Source of the DNA: Rhodanobacter sp. 7MK24 | Lineage (GTDB): Bacteria > Pseudomonadota > Gammaproteobacteria > Xanthomonadales > Rhodanobacteraceae | DNA length: 64,000 nucleotides | NCBI RefSeq assembly: GCF_014842995.1 | Contig: NZ_JACYXL010000006.1 | Coordinates: forward strand, 184,382 to 248,381 | Reading direction: 5' to 3' | Shown here: positions 28,670 to 37,940 of the stretch, one piece after another | Layout of the letters: each line of letters starts with the position of its first letter | How positions within the stretch are numbered: position 1 is the stretch's first letter | The notes under the pieces: model-generated | What the model was told of the DNA's origin: nothing | The model's input: only the letters and a program-made list of their open reading frames with translations | The model's database searches: none | Position numbers and translations under genes: made by a program

Positions 28670-29608
28670 ATGGATCGCCTCGACGACCTCGTTTTGTTTC
28701 TGCGCGTGCTGGACCAGGGCTCGATCAGCGCCGCCGCGCGCAGCCTCGATCTCTCGGTGGCCGTCGCTAGCCAGCGGTTGCAGCGGCTGGAACGCGGGCT
28801 GGGCGTACGCCTGCTGCAGCGGACTACGCGCAGCCTGCACCCCACCGCGGAAGGCCGCCTGCTCGCCGAGCAGGGGCGGGCGCTGGTGGAGGATCTCGAT
28901 GCGCTCACCGCGGGCCTGAGCCAGAGCGCCGGCGATGTGACCGGCACGCTGCGCGTGACCATGTCGGCCGCGTTTGCCCGCGAATACATCTCGGCGCTGC
29001 TGCCCGAGTTCCTGGCGCGCCACCCGAAGCTGCGCCTGTTCGCCCATCTCAGCGACGAGATGGTGGACGTGGTGGGCGCGGGTTACGACCTCGCCATCCG
29101 CATCGGTGCCTTGAACGATTCCAGCCTGGTGGCGCGCAAGCTGGCCGCCAACCGGCGCGTGCTGTGCGCCTCGCCGGATTACCTGCGCCGGTACGGCCGC
29201 CCGCGCACGCTCGCTGAGTTGGCGCGGCATGAATGCGTGTTGCTGTCGGGCCAGGACGTATGGCGTTTCACCGACCGCCGCGGGCGCGAACATGCAGTGC
29301 GCGTACAGGGGCGCTTCGAGACCACGCTGGGCGAAGCGGTGCGGGATGCGGCACTGGCCGGGCAAGGCATTGCCGTGCATTCGCTGTGGCATGTGCACGA
29401 GGCACTGGCCGCGGGTCGGCTGGAAGTGGTGCTGCCGGAGTACACGCTGCCCGAAAGCGGTATCTGGGCAGTGACGCCGCAACGCCGGCTGGTGCCGCCA
29501 CGCGTGCGTGCGTTCACCGAGTTCCTGCTCGAAAAGCTGGGCGATCCGCCACCATGGGAGCGCGGCGTGGCGGCGGTGAAACGCAAGGCGCGCGTGCGCG
29601 GCGGCTGA
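28670..29608 (+). CDS. LysR-family transcriptional regulator
   Basis: 312 residues. The N-terminal winged helix-turn-helix (about residues 2-60) reads LFLRVLDQGSISAAARSLDL followed by QRLQRLERGLGVRLLQRTTR; a periplasmic-binding-like effector domain follows. It belongs to the large DhcR/CrgA-like group. Its location, divergent from the MFS / aldo-keto reductase / dehydrogenase operon with an inverted repeat between, makes that operon its likely target. The inducer is unknown. Confidence 0.94.
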   Translation: MDRLDDLVLFLRVLDQGSISAAARSLDLSVAVASQRLQRLERGLGVRLLQRTTRSLHPTAEGRLLAEQGRALVEDLDALTAGLSQSAGDVTGTLRVTMSAAFAREYISALLPEFLARHPKLRLFAHLSDEMVDVVGAGYDLAIRIGALNDSSLVARKLAANRRVLCASPDYLRRYGRPRTLAELARHECVLLSGQDVWRFTDRRGREHAVRVQGRFETTLGEAVRDAALAGQGIAVHSLWHVHEALAAGRLEVVLPEYTLPESGIWAVTPQRRLVPPRVRAFTEFLLEKLGDPPPWERGVAAVKRKARVRGG

Positions 29609-29619
29609 CGACGGGCATG

Positions 29620-29654
29620 AAAAACGGCGCGCCGCTTCGCAGCGACGCGCCGTT
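29620..29654 (-). terminator. Terminator of ppa
   Basis: AACGGCGCG pairs with CGCGCCGTT across a 14-base loop. Read on the minus strand the stem is followed by TTTTTC, so it ends ppa; the LysR gene converges on it from the left. Confidence 0.75.
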
Positions 29655-29668
29655 CCTGTGGAGGGGGA

Positions 29669-30205
29669 TCAGGCCTTAGAAGCCTTGTAACGCTCCACGC
29701 CAGCGCTGATCTCGGCCTTCGCCTCATCGGCGCCGACCCAGCCGTCGATCTTCACCCACTTGCCCTTCTCCAGGTCCTTGTAGTGCTCGAAGAAGTGGCC
29801 GATGCGCTCCAGCCAGTGCGGCGACACGCCCTTGATGTCGCTGATGTGCGCGTAGCCCGGGAACACCTTGGGCGAGGGAATCACGAGCAGCTTCTCGTCG
29901 CTGCCGGCCTCGTCGGTCATCTTCAGCATGCCGACCGGATGGCAGCGGATCACCGAGCCCACGGTCAGTGGCAGAGGCAGGATCACCAATGCGTCCAGCG
30001 GATCGCCGTCGCCGCCCAGCGTGCCCGGCACATAGCCGTAATTGCACGGGTAGCGCATCGGCGTCGACAGGATGCGGTCGACGAAGATCGCACCCGACTC
30101 CTTGTCCACTTCGTACTTGACCGGCTCGGCATCCTTGGGGATTTCGATGATGACGTTGATTTCGTCCGGCACGTTGCGGCCAGCGGGAACCAGGTGCAGA
30201 CCCAT
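29669..30205 (-). CDS. ppa: Inorganic pyrophosphatase (soluble, family I)
   Basis: 178 residues, normal length for the hexameric prokaryotic enzyme that hydrolyses cytosolic PPi. The signature DGDPLDALV carries the metal-binding aspartates, with YPCNYGYVPGT before it and KDLEKGKWVKIDGW near the end. AAGGA precedes the ATG. A membrane-bound H+-pumping pyrophosphatase and a PPi-dependent phosphofructokinase are also encoded in this window, so this enzyme must compete for the same PPi pool. Confidence 0.96.
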   Translation of the reverse strand: MGLHLVPAGRNVPDEINVIIEIPKDAEPVKYEVDKESGAIFVDRILSTPMRYPCNYGYVPGTLGGDGDPLDALVILPLPLTVGSVIRCHPVGMLKMTDEAGSDEKLLVIPSPKVFPGYAHISDIKGVSPHWLERIGHFFEHYKDLEKGKWVKIDGWVGADEAKAEISAGVERYKASKA

Positions 30206-30677
30206 GGGGATGTCCTTGCGCGATATAGGAGAAAGATGGCCCGCAAGGATACGGCAAAACGCTGCTGCGATGCAGCAGCGAAGGCTGAACAACAAGCCCG
30301 GCAGGCCTGCCGTTTCCCTCCGCGGGAGGGCTTTGCGCTGTTCCGTGCGCTACCTGGTTTGTCCTGCGTGCACCAGGACGATAAACGCAGGCTTTCCATT
30401 TCCAGTCACGGCATGACGTTGCCATGGCGCCCAGCGCTTGGGTGAGAGCTGTTGGCTAACCCTCGACGCAGGCTATCCATGGTTGTGGCGGATTGAGCTT
30501 TGGTCTTTCTCTGACCACTGGCATCCTTCCCTTCGCGCTTTGGGTCAGCTTTGCCCTTCGTCACCGTTTCTGTGGTGACGTGGGCCAGCGAAGAGAAGGA
30601 ATTCGGACACAGGCAGGCGATCAAGGCCGTTGGGCAACTGGTGATGGCAAGATCGAAGACGCCAGGAGAGCAAGTTC
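30206..30677. other. 472-base intergenic stretch without a recognised gene
   Basis: Short open frames exist on both strands, for example 30406-30681 on the minus strand, but they lack ribosome binding sites and resemble no family I know. It lies between the starts of ppa and the 3' end of the MocR gene. The first 30-40 bases should contain the ppa promoter. I see no tRNA, repeat or clear terminator. Confidence 0.4.
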
Positions 30678-32159
30678 TCAAACCTGGCGTGCATCCATGT
30701 CATCCAGGCACTGCCCGAACAGCTGCATGGCTTCGCGCAATGTGGTGACCGATAGCCCGCAATAGCCCAGTAGCAGCCCAGGGCGCGCCGGAGGGTCGAG
30801 GTAGTGCGGGGTCATCGAGTACAGGCCCAGTCCGCGTCCCTGCGCAAGCTCGATAAGGGCCTCGGCGCGGGCGTGGTCGTAGCCGCGCAGCCAGGCCACC
30901 ACATGCATGCCGGCGGGGGAGCCTCCTATCTCCACGCGATCTCCCGCGTAGCGGTGCAGCCCTTCGATCAAGGCGTCGCGCCGCGCCTGCAGTTCCTTGC
31001 GGGCAAGGCGCAGATGGCGTTCAAAGCCGCCATCCTCCATGAAGTGTGCCAGCGCAGCCTGTTCGATGCCGGGGCTAGCGACGTCGCTCAGGTACTTGGC
31101 ATTGACGAAGTCATCGACGAGCGCTGCCGGCAGCACCATGTAGGCCATCCGAAGGGTGCCGAACAATACCTTGGAGAAAGTGCCCACATAGATCACGCGG
31201 TCGCCTTTGTCGAGCGAGCGCAAGGCTGCCAGCGGATGGGCGGTGTAGCGAAACTCCCCGTCGTAATCGTCCTCGAGGATCCAGCATTGGTGCTTCTCGG
31301 CATAGCGCAACAGTTCCAGCCTGCGCGGCAGCGAAAGCACCGCGCCGGTTGGGAATTGGTGCGAGGGCGTCACGCAGACAAGGCTGGGTGATATCTGCGG
31401 CAGTTCATTGCAGACCAGCCCTTCGTCATCGGTGCGCACGGGGCATATCCGGGCGCCGTGCGCGACCAGTGCCTGGTGCATGCTGAAATAGTGCGGCTCC
31501 TCCAGCACCACCGCATCGCCCTCATCCAGCAGCACGCGTGCTGCGATGGTCACGGCCTGCTGGGTCCCGGCGACAACCATCACCTGCTCTGGCGAAATCC
31601 GCACGCCACGGCGGCGCGCGAGGTAGTCGCATATCTGCTTGCGCAAGGCCGGCAGGCCTTGCACATGGGTGATCTGGGGCGGGGTATAGATAGCCGCCCG
31701 TGCCAATTCACGCCCCCAGATGCCATTCAGCGCAGGATTGATCTGCGAGTGGCCATACTGCAACTCGTAGCGAAGCCCGCGGTGCTTCGTGGCGATACCG
31801 GGAGTACGCACCGTCCGCGCACGCTGCGCGTAGCGCGAAGGCGATTCGATCGACGGTGTCGCAGGCAGCAGCGGCGGATGGGTCTGCAACGATGCCACAT
31901 AACTTCCCGATCCGGTGTGCCCCTCGATGAAGCCTTCCGCCCGCAGTTGCTCGTACGCTGAAAGTACGGTGGTGCGCGACAGTTCCAGCTCGCGGGCGAG
32001 TTCGCGCGTGGGAGGCAGGCGAGTGCCGGTCCCGAGGCGGCCGTCGAGGACGGCACTCCGGAGCGCCCGGGCCAGCTGCGCGTAGTGCGGGCCATGACCG
32101 TCGAGTTCGAGGAACATGTCAGCGCTTTCGGAGAGCAGCTCCGCAATATCTGTGGCCAT
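30678..32159 (-). CDS. MocR/PdxR-type PLP-dependent transcriptional regulator
   Basis: 493 residues: a GntR winged helix-turn-helix (about residues 22-90; RLPPTRELARELELSRTTVL) joined to a class I aminotransferase-like domain. The PLP lysine is Lys330 in VGTFSKVLFG, and EDDYDGEF holds the cofactor Asp/Tyr. Such proteins regulate nearby genes in response to PLP or amino compounds. No divergent pyridoxine or amino-acid gene is present; it is last in a leftward run behind a sulfotransferase, so its target is unclear. The ribosome binding site is poor, with a TATACT on the minus strand about 20 bases upstream. Confidence 0.92.
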   Translation of the reverse strand: MATDIAELLSESADMFLELDGHGPHYAQLARALRSAVLDGRLGTGTRLPPTRELARELELSRTTVLSAYEQLRAEGFIEGHTGSGSYVASLQTHPPLLPATPSIESPSRYAQRARTVRTPGIATKHRGLRYELQYGHSQINPALNGIWGRELARAAIYTPPQITHVQGLPALRKQICDYLARRRGVRISPEQVMVVAGTQQAVTIAARVLLDEGDAVVLEEPHYFSMHQALVAHGARICPVRTDDEGLVCNELPQISPSLVCVTPSHQFPTGAVLSLPRRLELLRYAEKHQCWILEDDYDGEFRYTAHPLAALRSLDKGDRVIYVGTFSKVLFGTLRMAYMVLPAALVDDFVNAKYLSDVASPGIEQAALAHFMEDGGFERHLRLARKELQARRDALIEGLHRYAGDRVEIGGSPAGMHVVAWLRGYDHARAEALIELAQGRGLGLYSMTPHYLDPPARPGLLLGYCGLSVTTLREAMQLFGQCLDDMDARQV

Positions 32160-32236
32160 GGGGAAGTTGCGCCTGCAGTATACGATTGACCTCATTGGAG
32201 CGACGCCGGGAAATGTGCAATCGATCTGCGCGGGCA

Positions 32237-33520
32237 TCACGCGTTGGGCGAGCACTGGCCCGAAAGGCCCAGTTGCCGCAATAAATCGCGCAGCGGATCC
32301 AGCAGGGCGCCGTAGCGGGCCCCACGAGCGGTGTTCGATTGCAGTGGCTGCCGCACCTGGGCGGCGCTGGCCGTGCTGCGCACGGCGCGAGCGGTTTTGT
32401 GGAATTCCAGGCAGGCCGGTTCGAAGGGCAGGCGGCAGAACTCGAGCAGCTCGCGGATTTTCCCCGCGGGATCCGCCAGCATGTCTTCGTAGACATGATC
32501 GTGGCAGCGCCCGGGGAAGCGCTGTTGCCAGAACCGGCTGATGCGGTCGTATCCGGCGTAGTAGTGGGCGATGGACTCGAAGTCGTAGCTGAAGGCGGCG
32601 CCATCGCCGAACAACTGGCGATAGCAAGCGAAGCAGGTTTCCAGCGGGTCGCGTCGAGTATTTACGACAAGGGCGCCTGGCAGCATCGCCAGCACCGGTC
32701 CGATCAGCGACCAGTTGCCAAGGTTCTTGTCAGTAAACCTGGGCTTGTCCTTGCGCCAATGCGCGGTGCGTTTCAGGTACTCGCAACCGAGGCGGTGCCA
32801 GTCTTCGGCCGTGGCCAGGGGGGCCCACTCGGCCAGGGCCTGATGCCTGCGGCCGGATTCACCCCGAAGCACGGCGGACAGATCCGGTATTTCATTGGCC
32901 CCCTCCACCTGGGAGTGAGAGGCAAGAATGTGTTCGGTGAGTGTCGAACCCGAGCGCGGCAGGCAGGCGATGAAGATGACCTCGCTGCCGAGGTTCGGGT
33001 CCACGACAGGGGGCAGCGGCGCGGAAAATGCCTTGATGAGGCTGTCGACGCGCAACTGCTCGCCCTCGATATCCCACGAGGTGAGGCGACGCTTGATGGC
33101 GCTGGCCGCCTGCAGGGCGTGGAAAGAGGCGGCCAGATCATTCTGGTCCTCAAGCGACTTGGCCAGCGCGTAACCAAGCCACACGCGGTCGTCGGCGGAG
33201 AGGTTCGGGCGATCCAGCAACTGCCTGATGTGTTGAACCTCGGCGTCGTCGAGCTTCACCGTCTTGAGATTGACCAGGGAGTACCACGCCCTGGCGTGGC
33301 TTGGGTGGTCCCTCAGGACATCGCGGTAAAGACCGATGGCTTCCGCAATGTCGCCCAAGCCGTTCAGCACGTTGGCCAAGGTCATGCGTGTCATGACGTG
33401 CGATGGATCAAGCGCCATGGCACGTTCCAGTGTCTGTTCGGCGGTTGCCAGCATGTGTGCGGCAATGGTGCGGGATGCGTCGGGCAGCAAGTCGTTCACC
33501 CGCATGTCGATGGGATCCAT
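32237..33520 (-). CDS. TPR-containing sulfotransferase family protein
   Basis: 427 residues. The N-terminal part (about 20-150) is helical with TPR-like repeats (ALDPSHVMTRMTLANVLNGL). The C-terminal sulfotransferase domain opens with the PAPS 5'-phosphosulfate loop LPRSGSTL (residues 187-194), and NTRRDPLETCFACY matches the 3'-phosphate region. Family members are usually longer, with more TPRs, so this copy may be N-terminally short. The ATG has a weak ribosome binding site. It lies between the MocR and thioredoxin-fold genes behind a TonB receptor. The sulfated substrate, perhaps a peptide or lipid, is unknown. Confidence 0.88.
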   Translation of the reverse strand: MDPIDMRVNDLLPDASRTIAAHMLATAEQTLERAMALDPSHVMTRMTLANVLNGLGDIAEAIGLYRDVLRDHPSHARAWYSLVNLKTVKLDDAEVQHIRQLLDRPNLSADDRVWLGYALAKSLEDQNDLAASFHALQAASAIKRRLTSWDIEGEQLRVDSLIKAFSAPLPPVVDPNLGSEVIFIACLPRSGSTLTEHILASHSQVEGANEIPDLSAVLRGESGRRHQALAEWAPLATAEDWHRLGCEYLKRTAHWRKDKPRFTDKNLGNWSLIGPVLAMLPGALVVNTRRDPLETCFACYRQLFGDGAAFSYDFESIAHYYAGYDRISRFWQQRFPGRCHDHVYEDMLADPAGKIRELLEFCRLPFEPACLEFHKTARAVRSTASAAQVRQPLQSNTARGARYGALLDPLRDLLRQLGLSGQCSPNA

Positions 33521-33593
33521 GGCGAGTGCGTGGCCGAATCCTCTGCGAACCGGGACGGTGGAGAGTCGCCTTTGCCGGCACGCAAAGGGAAAA

Positions 33594-34535
33594 TCACCCG
33601 AAACTGAAGCTATAGATTTGCAAGCCTTTTGCAGGGATATGGAGCTTCAGCAGATGGCTGCCATCGGCGCTGCTCTCGAACAGGGTGTAGAGGCGACTGC
33701 CCTGCACGGTGACGGGTGGCTGAGGTTTGCCATCGATGGTTACTTCCAGCGTGATGGGCGTGTTCGCGTTGGCGACCATGTGTAGCTTGGTTGCCTTGAA
33801 TCGAAGCTCGACATTTCCTTGCGAGCCGGCTAGCTCCGCGCATTCGTCCGTAATCCGCCATATACCGCTCAAGGCGTAGTGGTTGGGTTCGGGTTGCCCC
33901 GCCGAGAAATGGCGCAGGCCCTTGCTGCCGTCTTCGGAGCTGTCCAAGCCGGTTTGGGCCGCGGTGCCCAGCAGCATTTCCGGTGAGTCGCCATCGGCGG
34001 GGATGCCGCTGGCGGGTTCGGCGCCGGATAGCGTGTTCAGTCCCAACAGCATGCGTATCGCGTTTTCCATGCGCTGGTAATTGCCTTCGCCGTACTGGTG
34101 GCCGATCAGCTGGCCGTTCCGGTCGAACAGGTATTCGGCAGGCCAGTACTGGTTGTGCCAGGCCGACCAAGTTGCGTGCTCGCTGTCCATAGCGACCGGA
34201 AAGGTGATGCCCAGTTGCTGTACGGCGGCGGTTACGTCGGAAGGATTCTTCTCGAAATCGAATTCCGGTGCATGCACGCCGACCACCATCAGACCCTTAT
34301 CCTTGTAGGTTTCGTACAGGTGCTCGACGTGCGGCAGTTCGCGCACGCAGTTGATGCACGAATAAGCCCAGAAATCGACCAGCACCACCTTGCCGTGCAG
34401 GCCGGCCATGGTCAGCGGCGGCGAGTTGATCCAGTGGTCGATGCCGGTAAATTCCTGGGCGGCGGCAATCCGGGCCGTGACGACGCCGCATGACAGAAGC
34501 AGCAGGAAGGCCAAGGAGCGTACTGGCAGCTTCAC
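33594..34535 (-). CDS. Thioredoxin-fold TlpA/DipZ-C-like periplasmic protein
   Basis: 313 residues: signal peptide (about 1-27), a thioredoxin domain with redox pair Cys60-Ile-Asn-Cys63 in FWAYSCINC, then an extra beta-rich C-terminal domain (about 180-313) like that at the end of DipZ proteins. The membrane CcdA-type half of DipZ is missing, so electrons would have to come from another protein. The start is GTG, with AAAGGGGG nine bases upstream. It follows the TonB receptor gene by 99 bases. Periplasmic thiol exchange on a protein or peptide is inferred. Confidence 0.88.
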   Translation of the reverse strand: MKLPVRSLAFLLLLSCGVVTARIAAAQEFTGIDHWINSPPLTMAGLHGKVVLVDFWAYSCINCVRELPHVEHLYETYKDKGLMVVGVHAPEFDFEKNPSDVTAAVQQLGITFPVAMDSEHATWSAWHNQYWPAEYLFDRNGQLIGHQYGEGNYQRMENAIRMLLGLNTLSGAEPASGIPADGDSPEMLLGTAAQTGLDSSEDGSKGLRHFSAGQPEPNHYALSGIWRITDECAELAGSQGNVELRFKATKLHMVANANTPITLEVTIDGKPQPPVTVQGSRLYTLFESSADGSHLLKLHIPAKGLQIYSFSFG

Positions 34536-34634
34536 GGAGATACCCCCTTTGTGAACGATGTATAGGTATCACACAACGCGCCGGCGGGATGCGAGTCGGC
34601 GCGCTGCTTGATGCAGAACGGTGCCCGGTCTCGG

Positions 34635-37600
34635 TCAGTAGTCGTAGGTAATGCCGAATTGCAGGTAACGCGGCGCCTCCATGCCGAGCGGGGACAGGTA
34701 GTCGGGCGCTGGCCCCGGGCTGCCGGCCCCCGCCACGGAGTACTGCGACGACCCGTACAGGGCGTTGTACTGCGTGACTTTCTGCTCGTTGAACACGTTG
34801 TGGATCTGTAACTGGAAGTCCAGCCGGTTCTTGGCGAACGCCGGACGGTAATCCAGCTGCAGGTCCAACTGATGCGTCCATGGCGTGAAGCCGGTGGTGC
34901 CCGGCACAGCCGGTACCCCACCGCACCAGTGGAAGGCGTTTCCGTAGCCCTGGTAGTTGGTCTGCTGCGGACCGTACCAGCCCAGGCAGGATACCGGCGT
35001 ACCCGAGGCGATGCGGTAGACGGCGCCGACCATCCACTCCGGGCTGATCTTGTACGAGCCGTAGATGCGCAACTGGTGCTTCTGGTCGTTGGCCTGGTCA
35101 CCATTGGCGTACTGCATGATCTGCCAGTAGTCCCACTGCTCGGTAGCCGACTGCGAGCTGCCGCCCTGGCCGATGTTCGACTGCACCGGACCCTCGGTGT
35201 CGCCGTAGCTGCGCGAGAACACGTAGTCGATCTTGCCGTACCACTTGCCGTCGAACACGTGTTCCAGGTACATGTCGAGCGAGTAGTAGTCGCGCTTCAG
35301 CGTCGGGTAGTTGAAGGCGGATCCCGGCATGGTGATCTTCGCATAGCCGCCCGAGGTGGTCGGGACGGTAATGACGGCGGTGCTGCCCGGGTTGATCAGA
35401 ACGCTGCCGCTGAGCTTGGACAGGTTGATACTCACGCCCTGTTGCTGGGCCAAGGTGAGAAGCTCGGAGTCGTCGGAATTGATTCCGGCATAGGCCGTCG
35501 GATCGAAGTCGTCGATCACCCGGCCCAGCTTGTTCACGATGCCGGTGACGCCGTACACCCAGCTCTGGTCCAACATCGTGAACTGCTGCTGCATGCCCAG
35601 CACGAACTGGTCCTGGTACTCTGCCTTGAGGGTGCTGGACGTCACCGTCTTGGGGTTGATCACACTGCCGTTTTCGTTGTTGACGACATAGACGTTGCCA
35701 TTGGCGCCGGTAGTACAACCACCATTAGCGCAAAGTCCCACCTGCGCCGGCGTCACGCCCTGCGGCGTGCCGTCGGCATTGACACCGGTATAGGTGAAGA
35801 AAGTCTCCGTATACGTCGGGGCGGCGGCCTCGCGCAGCGCCACCGAGGCAGGCATCGCCAGGTAGTAGCGGCCAGCGTTGCCGAACACCTTCATGCTGGA
35901 GTCGCCGAACACATCCCAGCTGAAGCCGAGGCGCGGTGCCCACTGCGCCTTGGTCAGGCGCAGGTAGGCTTGGCCCTCCGGATTGAAGTTGGTGAACTGG
36001 TCATTGCGCAGGCCGAGGTTCAGCAGCAGGTTGGGCGTCACTTGCCAGTTGTCCTGGACGTACTGCGCACGCTGCCTGACCACCAGCGACGGAGTGAGGT
36101 CCTGGAGGCGGTACTGGAACACATAGCCGGGGCCGTATATCCAGGCGTAGCCGTTGCCGCTCTGGTGACCCGGACCGGTCATCTCCGCGCCATCCATGCG
36201 ATCCACGCTGTTGTCGTTGTCGATGCCGAACTGCAGGTCGTGGTTGCCCAGCTTCCAGTCCAGGTCGATGCGCAGGTTGCGCGATTCCGCCGTATGGTTC
36301 GGATTGCTGACGCTATTATTGATGTTGGAGTTGGTGCAGCCATGGCTGCACGGCGCACCGACCTCCTGCGACGCGTTAAGGATGCTGGGCAGGTCGGCGT
36401 CGTAGTCCGGACCGAACGCGGTGTAGTACTTGCTGCTCATCTTGCCGTAGAGGAAGTTCAGCGTCAGGTCGTCGGTGATGTACGAGGTGTATTTGGCGAT
36501 CCAGACATCGAAGCTGTTCTTCTGTTCCAGGCCGTAGCTCGCGAAGGCGCCTTTCGTGTACTGATTGTTGTCGTAGCTGTAGTCGTAGTAGCTGCCCGGA
36601 TCCCGGGTCCACCCGTTGTAGATGTTGGTCAGCGACAGGATATTGCTGTCGTTGATGTTCCAGTCCAGCTTGGCGTAATACTTTGGCTGGCTCTGGCGCT
36701 GGCTATAACCTTCGCCGGCGGTGACATTGTTCACTGCGTTGTTCAGCTGCGTCTTGTCGGCTTCGGCGCCCAGGAAGAAGAACAGCTTGTCCTGGATCAG
36801 CGGACCGCTGACGTACGCGTCGTAGACGGCGTTCCATTGGTTGGTGTCGGCCGCCTTGTTGGGCTGGAACATCTGACCCGGGGCTTCGTTCGCCTGGTAA
36901 ACGCCCGTGCCACCCGCACGTGTAAAGGTGTAGTTCGGATTGCCGTAGTACCAGTTGTCGTAGCCGCTCTGCGCAAACGCTGGCGCCCACAACACCTGAC
37001 CGCCGAAGTGCCAGTCGTTGGTGCCGCTCTTGCCGATCTGGCTGATCACGCCGCCGGCCGAACGGCCGTACTGCGCGCCGTAGCCGCTGGTGAGCACTTG
37101 CTGCTGGTCGATGACGCCATAGGGCAGTGCGATACCACCGGTGTTGCTGAGCGGGTCGGAGGTGTTGAAGCCGTTGATGTAGTAGGCATTTTCGACGATG
37201 GACGAACCGCCGAATGAGAGCGGCGAACCTCCTGTGGGGCTGCTGCCCATGAAGGAGGCGGCACCCTGGATGGTGCCCGGTGCCAGCAGGGCGATGGCCT
37301 CGGCACTCCGCGCCAGCGGCAATTCGGTCAGCTGCTTGGAGGTGATGGTGAGATTCTGGGTTGTCGAGGTCACGTCGATCGTGGGCAACGCGTTCGCGGT
37401 CACGGTCACGGTACTCAACGACTTGGCGTTCGGGCTGCCGGCTTGCATGAAGTCGGCTTCGGATGCGCCACCGGCGGCCGGACTGACGTTGTTGCGCGAC
37501 TGCACCACGGCACCGTTCTGGAGCAGGTTCACCGTGTAGTTGCCGACCGGCACCGTCAACGAGTAGTGGCCGGTGTTGTCGACCGCCACGGTGCGGTTGA

Positions 37601-37802
37601 AGCCCGAACCGCCGGTGACCTGCACGGTCGCGCCGGACGTGGGCGCGCTACCGAAAATGGTGCCGGTGGTGGCCTGTGCGTGGGCAGGCGCAAGCGCCGT
37701 CGCTCCATATAGTCCCAGCACGGCGGTGATGGTTGCGCTCAATGCCGAGCGGGTCATCCGGTGGCTTCGGCTGTTCAGTTCGATGTGTTTGCTGCTTTGC
37801 AT
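34635..37802 (-). CDS. Oar-like TonB-dependent outer membrane receptor
   Basis: 1055 residues: signal peptide within residues 16-43, a carboxypeptidase-regulatory-like domain (about 44-115), a plug domain (about 130-270; AGGVISQIGKSGTNDWH) and a long beta-barrel ending in the aromatic C-terminus QFGITYDY. Members of this branch take up or export large substrates such as peptides or glycans with energy from TonB-ExbBD; the ligand is unknown. GGGAGAG precedes the ATG. A CI-like regulator gene lies just upstream in the same direction, and thioredoxin-fold, sulfotransferase and MocR genes follow. Confidence 0.93.
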   Translation of the reverse strand: MQSSKHIELNSRSHRMTRSALSATITAVLGLYGATALAPAHAQATTGTIFGSAPTSGATVQVTGGSGFNRTVAVDNTGHYSLTVPVGNYTVNLLQNGAVVQSRNNVSPAAGGASEADFMQAGSPNAKSLSTVTVTANALPTIDVTSTTQNLTITSKQLTELPLARSAEAIALLAPGTIQGAASFMGSSPTGGSPLSFGGSSIVENAYYINGFNTSDPLSNTGGIALPYGVIDQQQVLTSGYGAQYGRSAGGVISQIGKSGTNDWHFGGQVLWAPAFAQSGYDNWYYGNPNYTFTRAGGTGVYQANEAPGQMFQPNKAADTNQWNAVYDAYVSGPLIQDKLFFFLGAEADKTQLNNAVNNVTAGEGYSQRQSQPKYYAKLDWNINDSNILSLTNIYNGWTRDPGSYYDYSYDNNQYTKGAFASYGLEQKNSFDVWIAKYTSYITDDLTLNFLYGKMSSKYYTAFGPDYDADLPSILNASQEVGAPCSHGCTNSNINNSVSNPNHTAESRNLRIDLDWKLGNHDLQFGIDNDNSVDRMDGAEMTGPGHQSGNGYAWIYGPGYVFQYRLQDLTPSLVVRQRAQYVQDNWQVTPNLLLNLGLRNDQFTNFNPEGQAYLRLTKAQWAPRLGFSWDVFGDSSMKVFGNAGRYYLAMPASVALREAAAPTYTETFFTYTGVNADGTPQGVTPAQVGLCANGGCTTGANGNVYVVNNENGSVINPKTVTSSTLKAEYQDQFVLGMQQQFTMLDQSWVYGVTGIVNKLGRVIDDFDPTAYAGINSDDSELLTLAQQQGVSINLSKLSGSVLINPGSTAVITVPTTSGGYAKITMPGSAFNYPTLKRDYYSLDMYLEHVFDGKWYGKIDYVFSRSYGDTEGPVQSNIGQGGSSQSATEQWDYWQIMQYANGDQANDQKHQLRIYGSYKISPEWMVGAVYRIASGTPVSCLGWYGPQQTNYQGYGNAFHWCGGVPAVPGTTGFTPWTHQLDLQLDYRPAFAKNRLDFQLQIHNVFNEQKVTQYNALYGSSQYSVAGAGSPGPAPDYLSPLGMEAPRYLQFGITYDY

Positions 37803-37940
37803 GCCACGCTCTCCCGATGTGATTGCCTAACCCGGGCATCTGGTGTTGCCCGGACGAAATTTCGTGTTTCCCATCAAAACCGGTGCGCTCATTGCCGCTT
37901 GCGTCGCTTGCCTGTCGGGTGCTGGAACAGCCACGGTGCG

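Noticed and set aside
30406..30681. A 91-codon minus-strand frame in the gap between ppa and the MocR gene
   Set aside because: No ribosome binding site, overlaps the MocR stop by a few bases, and no family resemblance. Left as unannotated gap.
34872..37217. A 781-codon plus-strand open frame inside the TonB receptor gene
   Set aside because: Antisense shadow; composition is Val/Arg/Ala/His repeats without motifs.
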